Shown one piece after another: positions 50,897-60,837 of a stretch of DNA of 64,000 nucleotides. Origin of the DNA: Desulfosporosinus sp. Sb-LF. Lineage in GTDB: Bacteria > Bacillota > Desulfitobacteriia > Desulfitobacteriales > Desulfitobacteriaceae. The translations under genes and the position numbers were made by a program. The DNA lies in assembly GCF_004766055.1 (NCBI RefSeq), contig NZ_SPQR01000006.1, positions 273,509 through 337,508 of the forward strand. Direction: 5' to 3'. The notes under the pieces are model-generated. The model saw nothing but the letters and a program-made list of their open reading frames with translations. It did no database searches and was not told the DNA's origin. How positions within the stretch are numbered: position 1 is the stretch's first letter; the number at the start of each line of letters is the position of its first letter.

Positions 50897-52000
50897 ATGA
50901 CTATTGAAAAAACACAAGAACTCGTTTTGAACATGGGCCCCCAACACCCGAGTATGCACGGCGTGTTTCGCATGGTGGTCCATCTGGAGGGTGAAACAGT
51001 TACAAAGATCGAACCCAAATTAGGATATCTCCATCGAGGGATGGAAAAGCTTGCGGAAAGCCGAACCTATTCACAGTTTATTCCGTATACAGATCGTTTG
51101 GATTACCTAGCTTCTCCACATAACAACTGGGCTTATGTCCAAACTGTTGAGAAACTTATGGGAGTAGAAATTCCCGAACGGGCGGAATATCTTCGAGTGA
51201 TTTTCGGAGAACTTGCTCGAATTGCCAGCCACCAGGTTATGATTGCAAGTACAGCACTCGATATGGCGGGGTGGTCGGCATGGTCATATGCTTTCCGCGA
51301 CCGTGAGCGCATCTTAGATATGTATGAAATGACCGCAGGAAGCCGATTGACAGTTAATATCATGCGCATAGGGGGATTAAGCGCAGAGCCACCTGCAGAA
51401 TTTTGGCCTGCCCTAAAATCGTTCCTCGATGATACACCTGAGATGCTCGAAGAATACTATGGTATCTTTTTAGGGAACGAAATAGCACAAGGCCGATTGA
51501 AGAATATCGGTATCCTATCAAAGGAACTCGCGGAGAATCTCTCTATTACCGGTCCGGTTTTACGGGCGTCCGGCGTGAATTTTGACGTGCGTAAAGCAGA
51601 ACCCTACAGCATTTACGACCGATTTGACTTTAACGTACCGGTTCGCACGGGGTGTGACAGCTTTGACCGTACGATGATACGAATGGACGAGATTGTGGAA
51701 AGTATTAAGATCATTAAGCAAGCTATACGTGATATTCCTGAAGGACCAATTATGGCCAAGGTGCCTAAGGTTATCAAACCTCCGGTTGGAGAGGTATATC
51801 ATCGCGTAGAAAACCCTAAAGGGGAACTGGGATTCTATATCGTCAGTGATGGAACGACTAAACCGTCCCGGGTCCGTATACGGCCGGGCACATTCATTAA
51901 TATACAGATGCTCCCAATTGTGGCCTTGGGATGGAAAATCCAAGACGTTGTTGCGATTTTTGCAACTTTGGACGCTGTATTGGGTGAAGTCGATAAGTAG
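50897..52000 (+). CDS. nuoD: Complex I subunit D (NuoD, 49-kDa)
   Basis: A 367-residue subunit related to NiFe hydrogenase large subunits; it forms the quinone site with NuoB. MGPQHPSMHGVFRMV carries the conserved quinone-pocket histidine, with GYLHRGMEKLAE following. The end HLASLDAVLGEVDR of other species reads IFATLDAVLGEVDK. It starts at ATG 50897 after GGGGGAGAA. Confidence 0.96.
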   Translation: MTIEKTQELVLNMGPQHPSMHGVFRMVVHLEGETVTKIEPKLGYLHRGMEKLAESRTYSQFIPYTDRLDYLASPHNNWAYVQTVEKLMGVEIPERAEYLRVIFGELARIASHQVMIASTALDMAGWSAWSYAFRDRERILDMYEMTAGSRLTVNIMRIGGLSAEPPAEFWPALKSFLDDTPEMLEEYYGIFLGNEIAQGRLKNIGILSKELAENLSITGPVLRASGVNFDVRKAEPYSIYDRFDFNVPVRTGCDSFDRTMIRMDEIVESIKIIKQAIRDIPEGPIMAKVPKVIKPPVGEVYHRVENPKGELGFYIVSDGTTKPSRVRIRPGTFINIQMLPIVALGWKIQDVVAIFATLDAVLGEVDK

Positions 52001-52025
52001 TAAATTGCAATGAGGGGAGAATAAG

Positions 52026-53072
52026 ATGGAGACATTAAATAATCTGTTTTTGATTATTGCGCATGCCATCCGTAGTCTTTTTGCGGATCCCCACTCAGTT
52101 TGGGCTAATTTAACCATGGATGTCATTAACTTTATCATCGTGGTTGTCATTGTTGTCTTGGCTGCATTAATTTTAATTTTACTTGAACGTAAAATAGCAG
52201 GTTGGACATCACAAAGGACAGGGCCCAATCGTCTCGGTCCGCGCGGATGGTTCCAGACTATAGCAGATGCATTAAAACTCATGGGGAAAGAGGATATTAC
52301 TCCAGAAGGCGCTGATAGGTTTATCTTTAAAGTTGCGCCAATGATTATTTTCGTTCTCCCGATGATGACTTTAGCAGTCATTCCTTATGGAAAAGGCATG
52401 GCACCCATTGATCTCGATTTAGGTATTTTCTACTTTTTGGCTATCTCCGCTATTTCAACTTTGGCTTTCCTAATGGCTGGATGGGGATCCAATAATAAAT
52501 ACTCTTTATTGGGTGGTATGCGGGCAGTTGCCCAAATGATCAGTTACGAAATCCCTTTGCTCTTCTCTTTACTTGGGGTTGTCATGATCACTCAATCGTT
52601 TAATTTAGGAGTCATTGTTGAAGCACAAAGTACTATTCCTTTTATTATTCTTCAACCTATTGCATTTGTGATTTACATTATTGCGGCTATGGCAGAAGTC
52701 AACCGTGCACCGTTTGACCTGGTTGAAGCAGATCAGGAAGTCGTTGCCGGACCGTTTACAGAGTACACTGGGCTCCGCTGGGGATTGTTTTTCCTAGGAG
52801 AATACGGAAATATGACAGCTGTATCTGCACTCGCCGCAACCGTGTTTTTGGGTGGCTGGCAGGGGCCGGGCTTTTTCCCAGGCTGGGTATGGTTTTGGAT
52901 GAAAGTCGGTATAGTCATTTTCTTTATGATGTGGGCTCGCTGGACTTTCCCTAGAATTCGTATTGATCATTTAATGCATTTAGCGTGGAAGGTATTGTTA
53001 CCGCTTTCGCTTTTAAACATTTTGTTAACGGGTCTGGGTATCTATATTTACCGATTCGTGATGGGGGGGTGA
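52026..53072 (+). CDS. nuoH: Complex I subunit H (NuoH)
   Basis: A 348-residue membrane subunit with eight or more hydrophobic helices that links the quinone site to the proton pumps. Conserved motifs are [43 protein letters not shown] and [15 protein letters not shown]. nuoEFG, which stand between D and H in the full operon, are absent. nuoI follows directly. Confidence 0.96.
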   Translation: METLNNLFLIIAHAIRSLFADPHSVWANLTMDVINFIIVVVIVVLAALILILLERKIAGWTSQRTGPNRLGPRGWFQTIADALKLMGKEDITPEGADRFIFKVAPMIIFVLPMMTLAVIPYGKGMAPIDLDLGIFYFLAISAISTLAFLMAGWGSNNKYSLLGGMRAVAQMISYEIPLLFSLLGVVMITQSFNLGVIVEAQSTIPFIILQPIAFVIYIIAAMAEVNRAPFDLVEADQEVVAGPFTEYTGLRWGLFFLGEYGNMTAVSALAATVFLGGWQGPGFFPGWVWFWMKVGIVIFFMMWARWTFPRIRIDHLMHLAWKVLLPLSLLNILLTGLGIYIYRFVMGG

Positions 53073-53076
53073 CACA

Positions 53077-53478
53077 GTGTTTGGTAAAGGTTTGTTACAA
53101 GGTCTTGGTATTACATTCAAACGCATGGTTGGTCCCAATATCACGGAGTTTTACCCCGAGGTGAAACCCAATCTTCCGACCAGAGTGCGCAGTTCCATGG
53201 GTCTTGATAAGAGTAAGTGCATCTCTTGCAATATGTGTGCGATGGCTTGTCCTAACTCGGTTATTAAATTGAGCAGCGAAAAAGATGAAAATAACAAAAA
53301 AGTTCTTAAGACTTATCACATGGACGTTGGTCGTTGCCTCTTCTGCGGCATGTGCACTGAGGTTTGTCCGACCAAGGCTTTGACAGTGACACAGGAATAC
53401 GAAAATGCTGTATATGAACCAGGAGATATGAAATGGGACATGATAAAGCGGGCTGAGCGGAAAGGGAAGGAGGGGTGA
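53077..53478 (+). CDS. nuoI: Complex I subunit I (NuoI), two [4Fe-4S] clusters
   Basis: A 133-residue ferredoxin-like subunit with two C-x2-C-x2-C-x3-CP motifs (CISCNMCAMACP and CLFCGMCTEVCP) for clusters N6a and N6b. It begins with GTG 53077, four bases after nuoH, and its stop overlaps nuoJ (GTGA). With NuoEFG missing, it is a probable entry point for electrons. Confidence 0.96.
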   Translation: MFGKGLLQGLGITFKRMVGPNITEFYPEVKPNLPTRVRSSMGLDKSKCISCNMCAMACPNSVIKLSSEKDENNKKVLKTYHMDVGRCLFCGMCTEVCPTKALTVTQEYENAVYEPGDMKWDMIKRAERKGKEG

Positions 53479-53984
53479 GCGTGAGCACTATAGTTTTCTT
53501 TATCTTTTCTATCATGGCCATTGCAGCTGCGTGGGGTGTCGTCACTTCGAAAAACATTGTGCATAGTGCGCTTTATCTGGCACTTTCCTTTTCAGGTGTA
53601 GCAGTGCTTTATGTCTTGATGAATGCAGACTTTTTGGCGGCAGTTCAGTTGCTGATCTACACGGGAGCCGTATCAATTATGGTAGTTTTTGCGGTGATGT
53701 TGACGTTACGTGGTGAAATCTGTGACAGCAATCTTGAGAATCGTAAGTGGGGTTGGGGTGCACTTGTTTCTGGACTTGTGTTTATCATGATAGCGCTCGT
53801 CATTCTCACAAATTCAGATTGGCGCATTTTACCAACAGCGTGGACTAGCGGTGGCTCGGCTGCAGATATGTCGCTACTTTTATTGACTCAATTTATGATA
53901 CCCTTTGAAGTAGCAGCTGTTTTACTTACCGTTGCCTTAGCCGGAGCTGTGATCTTGGCGAAGGGAGTGAAAGAGAGCAAATGA
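53475..53984 (+). CDS. nuoJ: Complex I subunit J (NuoJ)
   Basis: A 169-residue membrane subunit with five hydrophobic helices. The helix with [21 protein letters not shown] is the conserved TM3. It starts at GTG 53475 on the nuoI stop, after GGAAGGAGGGG; GTG 53481 is possible too. It overlaps nuoK (ATGA). Confidence 0.95.
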   Translation: MSVSTIVFFIFSIMAIAAAWGVVTSKNIVHSALYLALSFSGVAVLYVLMNADFLAAVQLLIYTGAVSIMVVFAVMLTLRGEICDSNLENRKWGWGALVSGLVFIMIALVILTNSDWRILPTAWTSGGSAADMSLLLLTQFMIPFEVAAVLLTVALAGAVILAKGVKESK

Positions 53985-54325
53985 ATTTAAGTAATTTAAG
54001 TGTGGGGCTTTCTACGTATCTTTTAGTGGGTGCAATGCTCTTTAGTCTGGGGCTTTATGGTGTATTTTCAAAACGAAATATTATTGCTGTACTCATGTCC
54101 ATTGAGCTTATGCTTAATGCCGTTAATATTAATTTTGTTGCTTTCAATCGCTTTATTTGGAACCAAAAGATTGACATCCACTATGTTCTGACTGGGCATG
54201 TGGCTGCACTTTTCGTCATTGTTGTTGCGGCAGCTGAAGTGGCCGTTGGACTTGCTTTGGTTATTACGATTTATCGTAACCGTCAGTCCACCAACGTGGA
54301 CGAATTTAATTGGTTGAAGTGGTAA
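53981..54325 (+). CDS. nuoK: Complex I subunit K (NuoK)
   Basis: A 114-residue membrane subunit with three helices and the conserved glutamates in [13 protein letters not shown] and [12 protein letters not shown], which are part of the proton path. ATG 53981 overlaps the nuoJ stop. Confidence 0.96.
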   Translation: MNLSNLSVGLSTYLLVGAMLFSLGLYGVFSKRNIIAVLMSIELMLNAVNINFVAFNRFIWNQKIDIHYVLTGHVAALFVIVVAAAEVAVGLALVITIYRNRQSTNVDEFNWLKW

Positions 54326-54346
54326 GAGAGACTATGGAGAAGGTAG

Positions 54347-56305
54347 GTGTTCAAGGAAATGCATGATCTCTTTCGATGGGCATGGTTAATTCCTGCTTTG
54401 CCCTTCCTGTCGTTTCTACTCATCGCCTTTGTCACGAAACGATCCAAAGGGCTGTCTTCTACAGTATCGATCCTGGCGATTCTCACCGCGTTGGGCTTAG
54501 CTGTTGCTATTGCTTCAGGACTTATTCAGTCGGGTGCAGAACTTGTGGAACATCCTGCAATCGTAAACGTGAATTGGCTTAATATTGGGGGCTTAAAGAT
54601 CGATTTTGGAACGATCGTCGATCCCCTGAGTACTATGATGTTGTTTGTAGTTACCTTGGTAGCATCGATGGTACAGATCTATTCTTTAGGATATATGCAC
54701 GGGGACGAGGGTTTTTCGCGTTACTATGCGTACCAGTCTCTGTTTGCAGCATCCATGTTGGGCATGGTGCTCGCCACCAATTTGTTGCAACTCTTTATCT
54801 TCTGGGAATTAGTTGGACTATGCTCTTACTTGCTGATTGGTTTTTGGTACTTTAAAGTATCTGCGCGTGAAGCAGCTAAAAAGGCTTTTATGACGACACG
54901 TGTCGGAGACTTTGGCTTACTTCTAGGGATACTTTTCCTCTATACCAAATTCGGAACGCTTGATTTCGCTGCACTCTCCGTAGCACTTAACACGAATTTC
55001 CAAGATGTGGCACTTATCGGGACTGCATCGTATGTGACAGTCATGGCGTTCCTCATCTTTATGGGACCCGTGGGCAAGTCAGGACAGTTTCCCCTTCACG
55101 TTTGGTTACCAGACGCAATGGAGGGCCCGACGCCAGTTAGTGCTCTGATTCACGCAGCAACCATGGTTGTTGCCGGGGTTTACCTAGTAGCACGGATGTA
55201 TTTTCTTTTTGATCATGCCGATCCGTCAGCCTTACAGTTTATTGCCAACATAGGCGCTTTCACAGCTATCTTTGCGGCGTCCATTGCGATCGCGCAAGAT
55301 GACATTAAACGCATTTTGGCGTATTCCACCTTAAGCCAACTTGGCTATATGATGTTTGCGCTTGGTGTGGGTTCGTACTCGGGAGCCATGTTTCACTTAA
55401 TGACCCATGCGTTCTTTAAAGCCTTAATGTTCTTAGGCGCTGGTTCTGTGATTTTAGCTATGCATCATAAACAAGATATTTGGGAAATGGGTGGACTTTG
55501 GAAAAAGATGCCAATAACAGGTACGACATTTTTTATCGGAATTCTGGCTATCTCCGGAGTCCCACCGTTTGCAGGGTTCTTCTCGAAAGACGAGATTTTA
55601 GCTAATGCCCTGCACAACGGACATCCAGTGATTTATGGAGTGGGTCTGTTTACGGCTTTCTTAACAGCATTCTACATGAGCCGTTTGTTCTTTGTAACGT
55701 TTTGTGGACCTGAAAAGCCAGAAAACCATACTCATGAATCGCCTTGGAGTATGACAATTCCGCTCATGATTCTCGCCTTCTTCAGTCTTATTGGTGGATG
55801 GGTTGCTTTACCGGAACATAACTTCGCTTTCTTTGTCCATTATCTTCCGAGTGGACATGAGTTCGAAAGAGAAGCTATTGACTGGGGCTTAGCTGCAATT
55901 TCCGTCACTGCGGGACTTCTCGGTATTGGGCTCGCTTATATCATCTATATTAAGAAGTCCATTGCTGCAGAGAATATTGTGGCCCGCTTCCCAGTGGTTT
56001 ACAAAGTACTCCAAAACAAATACTACGTCGACGAGTTATATTTGTGGATTATTCATTACGTTATGGGCGGTCTAGCAAAAGTCCTATACTGGTTTGACAT
56101 TTATATCATAGACGGGATCATCAATGGAATCGCTTTAATCACGCGCGGTAGTGCTAAAACACTTCGCCGAACTAGTACAGGACAACTACAAACGTACGCA
56201 ATGGTGTTCTTTTTCGCAGTTGTCGTCATATTCATGGTCTTTGCATTTGGGGAAGGTCAATTGACAGCTCTTAACCCCTTAGCAACGCTAGGAGGTGTGA
56301 AATAA
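54347..56305 (+). CDS. nuoL: Complex I subunit L (NuoL), proton-pumping subunit
   Basis: A 652-residue antiporter-like subunit with about 16 helices and the long lateral C-terminal helix. Motifs include FWELVGLCSYLLIGFW, KSGQFPLHVWLPDAMEGPTP and SALIHAATMVVAGVYL, with the pump lysines and histidines. The start is GTG 54347 after GGAGAAGGTA; ATG 54359 is an alternative. Its stop overlaps nuoM (TAATG). Confidence 0.96.
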   Translation: MFKEMHDLFRWAWLIPALPFLSFLLIAFVTKRSKGLSSTVSILAILTALGLAVAIASGLIQSGAELVEHPAIVNVNWLNIGGLKIDFGTIVDPLSTMMLFVVTLVASMVQIYSLGYMHGDEGFSRYYAYQSLFAASMLGMVLATNLLQLFIFWELVGLCSYLLIGFWYFKVSAREAAKKAFMTTRVGDFGLLLGILFLYTKFGTLDFAALSVALNTNFQDVALIGTASYVTVMAFLIFMGPVGKSGQFPLHVWLPDAMEGPTPVSALIHAATMVVAGVYLVARMYFLFDHADPSALQFIANIGAFTAIFAASIAIAQDDIKRILAYSTLSQLGYMMFALGVGSYSGAMFHLMTHAFFKALMFLGAGSVILAMHHKQDIWEMGGLWKKMPITGTTFFIGILAISGVPPFAGFFSKDEILANALHNGHPVIYGVGLFTAFLTAFYMSRLFFVTFCGPEKPENHTHESPWSMTIPLMILAFFSLIGGWVALPEHNFAFFVHYLPSGHEFEREAIDWGLAAISVTAGLLGIGLAYIIYIKKSIAAENIVARFPVVYKVLQNKYYVDELYLWIIHYVMGGLAKVLYWFDIYIIDGIINGIALITRGSAKTLRRTSTGQLQTYAMVFFFAVVVIFMVFAFGEGQLTALNPLATLGGVK

Positions 56306-57849
56306 TGTCTGCACTGCCAACAGTGAGCTCATCACTCCTTCTACCCGGCATTCTGCTAGCACCAGTATTGGCTATGTTAATGATTGTATTCTTGCCTAAA
56401 GAAGAAAGTAAGACGATCAAAATCATTGCAGCCATAGGTACTTTTGCCTCTATGGCCCTCTCACTTTATGCTTTCTTTGCCTATGACCGTGCGTTGGGTG
56501 GAATGCAGTTTACCTTAACGATTCCCTGGATACCTGATCTCGGTGTTAGTATGGCCTTCGGTGTTGACGGAATCAGTTTACCCATGCTTCTACTGACGAA
56601 TATAATTGGTTTCTCTTCCATCTATGCATCTTGGAATATGGATAAGCGTGTCAAAGAATTCTTTGTTTTACTGCTTATTCTAATCACTGGGGTCATGGGA
56701 ACGTTTATCGCACGTGATCTGTTCATCTTCTTCCTCTTCTATGAGATTGTGGTTATTCCAATCTACATCATGGTCATCATCTGGGGAAGTTCGAAACGAG
56801 TCACCAAGGAATACGCCGGTATGAAATTGACCATTTACTTGCTTATAGGATCCGCCTTCCTGCTCGTCGGCCTGATCGCCTTATACTTGGCCGCAGGCAA
56901 AAATGGCAATCCGACCTTCATGTTTGATCAATTAGCTGCTAGGCAAGACCTCTACAGTCCTGCTTTCCAAAAAGTCGCCTTTGGCTTAATGCTCTTTGGT
57001 TTTGGTTCTCTCATATCCATGTTTCCCTTTCACTCCTGGTCTCCTGATGGTTATGCTGGAGCTCCGACGGCCGTTAGTATGATTCATGCCGGAGTTTTAA
57101 AGAAAATTGGGGGCTATGGATTAATCCGCTTGGGAGTTATGGTTCTTCCGCTCGGAGCAAAGTTCTGGGCTCCGCTCATCGCAGTCTTGGCAATTTGCAA
57201 CGTACTTTATGCAGCCTTTATCGCCTTGGCTCAAAAGGATCTCAAATACGTTATCGGTTATTCATCAGTTAGCCACATGGGGTATGTACTGATTGCCCTG
57301 GCGGCCCTGAACCCAACCGCTATGACAGGTGCTATCGCTATGATGTTTGCACACGGAGTCATGTCCGCTCTCATCTTCTCGATGATCGGATTTATCTACG
57401 AGAAAACTCATACGCGTAATATCGCCGATTTGGGAGGACTAGCCCATCAAGTGCCACGCTTAGCCATTGGCCTTTTGATTGCGGGTATGGCTTCTCTGGG
57501 CTTGCCAAGTACAGTCAATTTTATTTCCGAGTTCACTATCTTTATGGGTACAATCCATGTTTTCCCTGTACTCGCTATGCTAGGAATTTTCGGGATTATC
57601 TTTACAGCAGTTTACATCTTACGGATGATTGCTAACGTTCTGTTCGGACCACGTCGTCCTGAATGGGACCATCTAAAAGACATTCGTGGGGCAGAATTAG
57701 TTCCTTTGGTCGTATGTGTGTTCGTGATCTTTCTTTTAGGGGTATTCCCTAACATTTTATTTGGCTTGATTGATAGTGGGGTTACCTCATCGGGTCTTGC
57801 CAAGGTACTTGAGACTGTGAGTCAGGCGAAGATTGGAGGGTTGTTCTAA
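56305..57849 (+). CDS. nuoM: Complex I subunit M (NuoM), proton-pumping subunit
   Basis: A 514-residue antiporter-like subunit with about 14 helices. It has FFLFYEIVVIPIYIMV with the essential glutamate, FPFHSWSPDGYAGAPTAVSM and the lysine-bearing AGVLKKIGGYG. It starts on the nuoL stop and ends on the nuoN start. Confidence 0.96.
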   Translation: MSALPTVSSSLLLPGILLAPVLAMLMIVFLPKEESKTIKIIAAIGTFASMALSLYAFFAYDRALGGMQFTLTIPWIPDLGVSMAFGVDGISLPMLLLTNIIGFSSIYASWNMDKRVKEFFVLLLILITGVMGTFIARDLFIFFLFYEIVVIPIYIMVIIWGSSKRVTKEYAGMKLTIYLLIGSAFLLVGLIALYLAAGKNGNPTFMFDQLAARQDLYSPAFQKVAFGLMLFGFGSLISMFPFHSWSPDGYAGAPTAVSMIHAGVLKKIGGYGLIRLGVMVLPLGAKFWAPLIAVLAICNVLYAAFIALAQKDLKYVIGYSSVSHMGYVLIALAALNPTAMTGAIAMMFAHGVMSALIFSMIGFIYEKTHTRNIADLGGLAHQVPRLAIGLLIAGMASLGLPSTVNFISEFTIFMGTIHVFPVLAMLGIFGIIFTAVYILRMIANVLFGPRRPEWDHLKDIRGAELVPLVVCVFVIFLLGVFPNILFGLIDSGVTSSGLAKVLETVSQAKIGGLF

Positions 57850-59294
57850 TGGTAGATTTCAATATTGCGACAGTGCTTACGCCTGAAATTGCCTTGGCCG
57901 CACTGGCATTGATTCTGTTGGCCATTGGACTTCTGATTCCACCTAGCGCGCGAAAAGGCATGATGCCGCTCACTGTTTTCTCGCTATTAGGTGTTCTCAG
58001 TTATACGCTCTTTGATTTCTTTAAGGGTCCTAAGGCATCATTCCTTAATGGAATGTACATGCACGATCAATTCGCAGTCTATTTCAAAATACTATTCCTG
58101 GCGGCTGCGCTTCTGGTTGTACTCTCTTCGGGTGGGTATATTCAAAAGTTACCTAATCATCGTGGTGAGTTCTATTCTTTAATTTTGGCGGCGACTTTGG
58201 GAATGATGGTCATGGCAGGGGCTGGCGAACTTATTACGATGTACGTTGGTCTCGAATTGATGACGATTTCCTTCTATGTCCTTGTTGCTTATTTGGCGGA
58301 TGATGCACGTTCCTCAGAAGCCGGGATTAAGTACCTTGTTCTTGGTGCCACTTCATCAGCCATTTTGCTCTACGGGATCAGCCTTATCTATGGACTCACT
58401 GGCTCTACTCAGCTCACAGAAATTGCAAGTGGGTTAGGGGCCAACCTATCTCCTGCATCCTTCTTGGCGACAGTTTTTCTTCTTGCAGGGTTAGGATTCA
58501 AAATCTCCCTTGTTCCGTTTCATCTTTGGGCACCGGATATTTATGAAGGCGCGCCTACGCCTGTTACGGCGTTCTTGGCCATTGCCTCAAAAGCGGCTGC
58601 CTTTGCTGTTTTGATCAGAGTCTATCTGTTAACTATGAACAGCCAGGCCTTTTCAGGCACTGGACTAACGTTGTTAGTTGTTCTGGCATCTCTGACCATG
58701 ATATTGGGTAATTTAATTGCGATACCTCAAACGAACATTAAACGGTTATTAGCGTATTCAAGCATTGCGCAAGCAGGCTACCTAATGGTGGGTATTATTG
58801 CTGAATCAGTGGCAGGGGTCAAAGGGGTCGTATTCTATGCCATGATTTATGTTTTCGCTAATATGGGTGCGTTTGCGGTTGCAACTCACGTATCTGAGAA
58901 GCAAGGCAGTGACAAGATTGCTGATTTTGCGGGTTTAGCTCGCCGCTCTCCTTTGGCAGCGGTTGTTATGACGGCATCCTTACTATCTCTAGCGGGGATT
59001 CCCCCAATGGCTGGGTTCGTAGGGAAGTTCTATCTCTTCTCTGCAGTCATGGACCAAGGATACACAGCCATTGCCTATATTGGGTTTGTGATGAGTATGG
59101 TGTCCGTGTACTATTATCTCTCGGTCGTTAAGGTGATGTACCTCGGAGATGGCGAAAAATTGCCAGACGTTCCGGTTCATGGAGCGATGAAGTTTACGCT
59201 GGTCTTCTCGATGTTAATTACGCTAGCAATCGGGATTTATCCCTCTCCTCTAGCTCAAATGGCAATCGCTGCAGCGCAGAGTTTAATCAGATAA
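57849..59294 (+). CDS. nuoN: Complex I subunit N (NuoN), proton-pumping subunit
   Basis: A 481-residue antiporter-like subunit with about 14 helices. Motifs are GLELMTISFYVLVAY, VPFHLWAPDIYEGAPTPVTAFLA and the lysine in AIASKAAAFAVL. It is the last nuo gene; a terminator follows 50 bases later. Confidence 0.96.
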   Translation: MVDFNIATVLTPEIALAALALILLAIGLLIPPSARKGMMPLTVFSLLGVLSYTLFDFFKGPKASFLNGMYMHDQFAVYFKILFLAAALLVVLSSGGYIQKLPNHRGEFYSLILAATLGMMVMAGAGELITMYVGLELMTISFYVLVAYLADDARSSEAGIKYLVLGATSSAILLYGISLIYGLTGSTQLTEIASGLGANLSPASFLATVFLLAGLGFKISLVPFHLWAPDIYEGAPTPVTAFLAIASKAAAFAVLIRVYLLTMNSQAFSGTGLTLLVVLASLTMILGNLIAIPQTNIKRLLAYSSIAQAGYLMVGIIAESVAGVKGVVFYAMIYVFANMGAFAVATHVSEKQGSDKIADFAGLARRSPLAAVVMTASLLSLAGIPPMAGFVGKFYLFSAVMDQGYTAIAYIGFVMSMVSVYYYLSVVKVMYLGDGEKLPDVPVHGAMKFTLVFSMLITLAIGIYPSPLAQMAIAAAQSLIR

Positions 59295-59346
59295 CCTTCA
59301 TCAGGTTGTCTATGGGATATTGAATAGAACAAATGTCGATATACTA

Positions 59347-59380
59347 AAAGAGGTTCTCAGTTTTACTGAGAACCTTTTTT
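59347..59380 (+). terminator. Terminator of the nuo operon
   Basis: AGGTTCTCAG and CTGAGAACCT pair around TTTTA and are followed by more T. Confidence 0.92.
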
Positions 59381-59573
59381 GTAATATTATATATTAAACG
59401 AGCATACTTGAGGCTTGAAAGTGGTCTATCATATGGTATTAGGGTAGTGTAATTAGGAGACGAGATATAAGCTGTCTAATGTTTTTAACTATATGAACTA
59501 GGATATCTCAAACCTTTAAATGTCTATAAAGTCTGAAAAGGGATATCGTTTTAAGAAAGAGGGGGTTAACATT

Positions 59574-59930
59574 TTGAAGAATAAACAGTCCCTCGGAAAA
59601 TCCGGAGAGCAATTTGCAGCTCGCTTGATCATAAATTCCGGCTTGAGCACCGTTAATCTTAATTATCGATGTCCAAAAGGGGAGATGGATATTATTGCCC
59701 GTGATGGAGAAACACTAGTTTTCATTGAGGTACGCACACGAAGATCTTCGTTTAGAGGCTGGGGCGAGGAAAGTATCACACAACAAAAGGCGAAACGCTT
59801 ACGAGACATCGCGTCCTATTACGTGTTGCAACAGGGGTATACGAACTGGCCTAGCTTGAGATTTGATGTTATTGCTATACGTTGGATTAGTGATAACCCC
59901 GATTCTGTATGGATTCAAGCGGCTATATGA
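59574..59930 (+). CDS. YraN/UPF0102 family nuclease-like protein
   Basis: A 118-residue protein with the restriction-endonuclease-like core GEMDIIARDGETLVFIEVRTR (D-x(n)-E-V-R), so a PD-(D/E)xK fold is likely. Its function is unknown but it is often near rnhB and comM. The start is TTG 59574 seven bases after AGAGGGGG; an ATG at 59520 gives a longer form with 18 residues not usual for the family and without a site. Confidence 0.88.
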   Translation: MKNKQSLGKSGEQFAARLIINSGLSTVNLNYRCPKGEMDIIARDGETLVFIEVRTRRSSFRGWGEESITQQKAKRLRDIASYYVLQQGYTNWPSLRFDVIAIRWISDNPDSVWIQAAI

Positions 59931-59984
59931 ATTAACATTACAATATAAGTTTGATCACACAATTTTCACGTTTGGATGGTAAAC

Positions 59985-60042
59985 TATAGTTATAGTTATA
60001 GTTATAGTTATAGGTTATAAGTTATAAGTTATAGGTTATAGT
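59985..60042 (+). repeat. TATAGT/TATAAGT tandem repeat
   Basis: Four exact TATAGT units are followed by TATAGGT, TATAAGT, TATAAGT, TATAGGT and TATAGT. This is a run of 6- and 7-base units that is nearly pure A/T with a G in each. It lies 65 bases before the response regulator, in a gap of 176 bases. Confidence 0.93.
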
Positions 60043-60106
60043 TAAGGGCTTCAAGTTACTGTTAAAGTCGTCGGGGCGATGCTTATCCCAAAGGAGTGTA
60101 TGCTAA

Positions 60107-60796
60107 TTGAATACAATTTTAGTGGTTGATGATGAAGAAAAAATAAGAAGTTTGGTAAGGTTATACTTAGAGCGAGAAGGGTTCGATGTTGAGGAGGCAG
60201 AAGATGGTCGTGTGGCTCTGGAAAAATTCCGCACAGGTCAGTTTTCCCTCTTAATAGTCGATCTTATGATGCCGGATGTCGATGGTTGGCGCGTTTGCCG
60301 TGAGATCCGTGCAAGTTCTGGGATTCCCATTATCATGTTAACTGCGAGGGGAGAGGAATTTGACCGTGTACTAGGTCTTGAACTGGGTGCTGACGATTAT
60401 CTGGTGAAGCCATTTAGTACCAAGGAATTAGTAGCACGTGTAAAAGCACTCTTACGTCGATCAACCGGTCAACTTCAGCAAGTTTCCTCTGAGATAACGG
60501 CTGGGTTGCTATGTATCGATAAAGAAAGACATCGTGTAAGTATTGGGAATCAGGTTATTAGCTTAACCCCTTTGGAGTTTGATTTGCTTTATTTTTTGGC
60601 AAGGAATCGAGGTAGGGTTTTCTCACGCGAACAGCTGATGGAAACAGTTTGGGGTTATGACTTTTATGGGGATGCTAGAACGGTCGACACCCATGTCAAA
60701 AAGTTGCGAGAGAAATTAGCCGACCCGGATATTAAGGGAATGTTGGTCACTGTATGGGGTGTAGGCTATAAATTTGATCCTGACCATGTTCATTGA
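60107..60796 (+). CDS. OmpR/PhoB-family response regulator
   Basis: A 229-residue two-component regulator with a receiver domain (about 2-115; D8, D9, phospho-acceptor D52 in LLIVDLMMPD, and lysine in DDYLVKPF) and a C-terminal winged helix (about 130-225, LTPLEFDLLYFLARN; RTVDTHVKKLREKL). It starts with TTG 60107 about eight bases after AAAGGAGTG. The cognate histidine kinase follows after 41 bases. The signal is unknown; the style is ResD/PhoP-like. Confidence 0.95.
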   Translation: MNTILVVDDEEKIRSLVRLYLEREGFDVEEAEDGRVALEKFRTGQFSLLIVDLMMPDVDGWRVCREIRASSGIPIIMLTARGEEFDRVLGLELGADDYLVKPFSTKELVARVKALLRRSTGQLQQVSSEITAGLLCIDKERHRVSIGNQVISLTPLEFDLLYFLARNRGRVFSREQLMETVWGYDFYGDARTVDTHVKKLREKLADPDIKGMLVTVWGVGYKFDPDHVH

Positions 60797-60837
60797 CGAG
60801 ATGAAGAATCTTAAATAGTAAAGATGGTGTTAGTTCA

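Noticed and set aside
51560..52381. 273-codon open frame on the minus strand over nuoD and nuoH
   Set aside because: It is a shadow of two well-conserved complex I genes and has no recognisable domain.
59520..59573. ATG 59520 as the start of the YraN-like gene
   Set aside because: No ribosome-binding site precedes it, and the added residues are unusual for the family. TTG 59574 has AGAGGGGG at a good distance.
59985..60042. TATAGT repeat as a CRISPR array
   Set aside because: The units are only 6-7 bases and directly joined with no spacers, and no cas genes are near.
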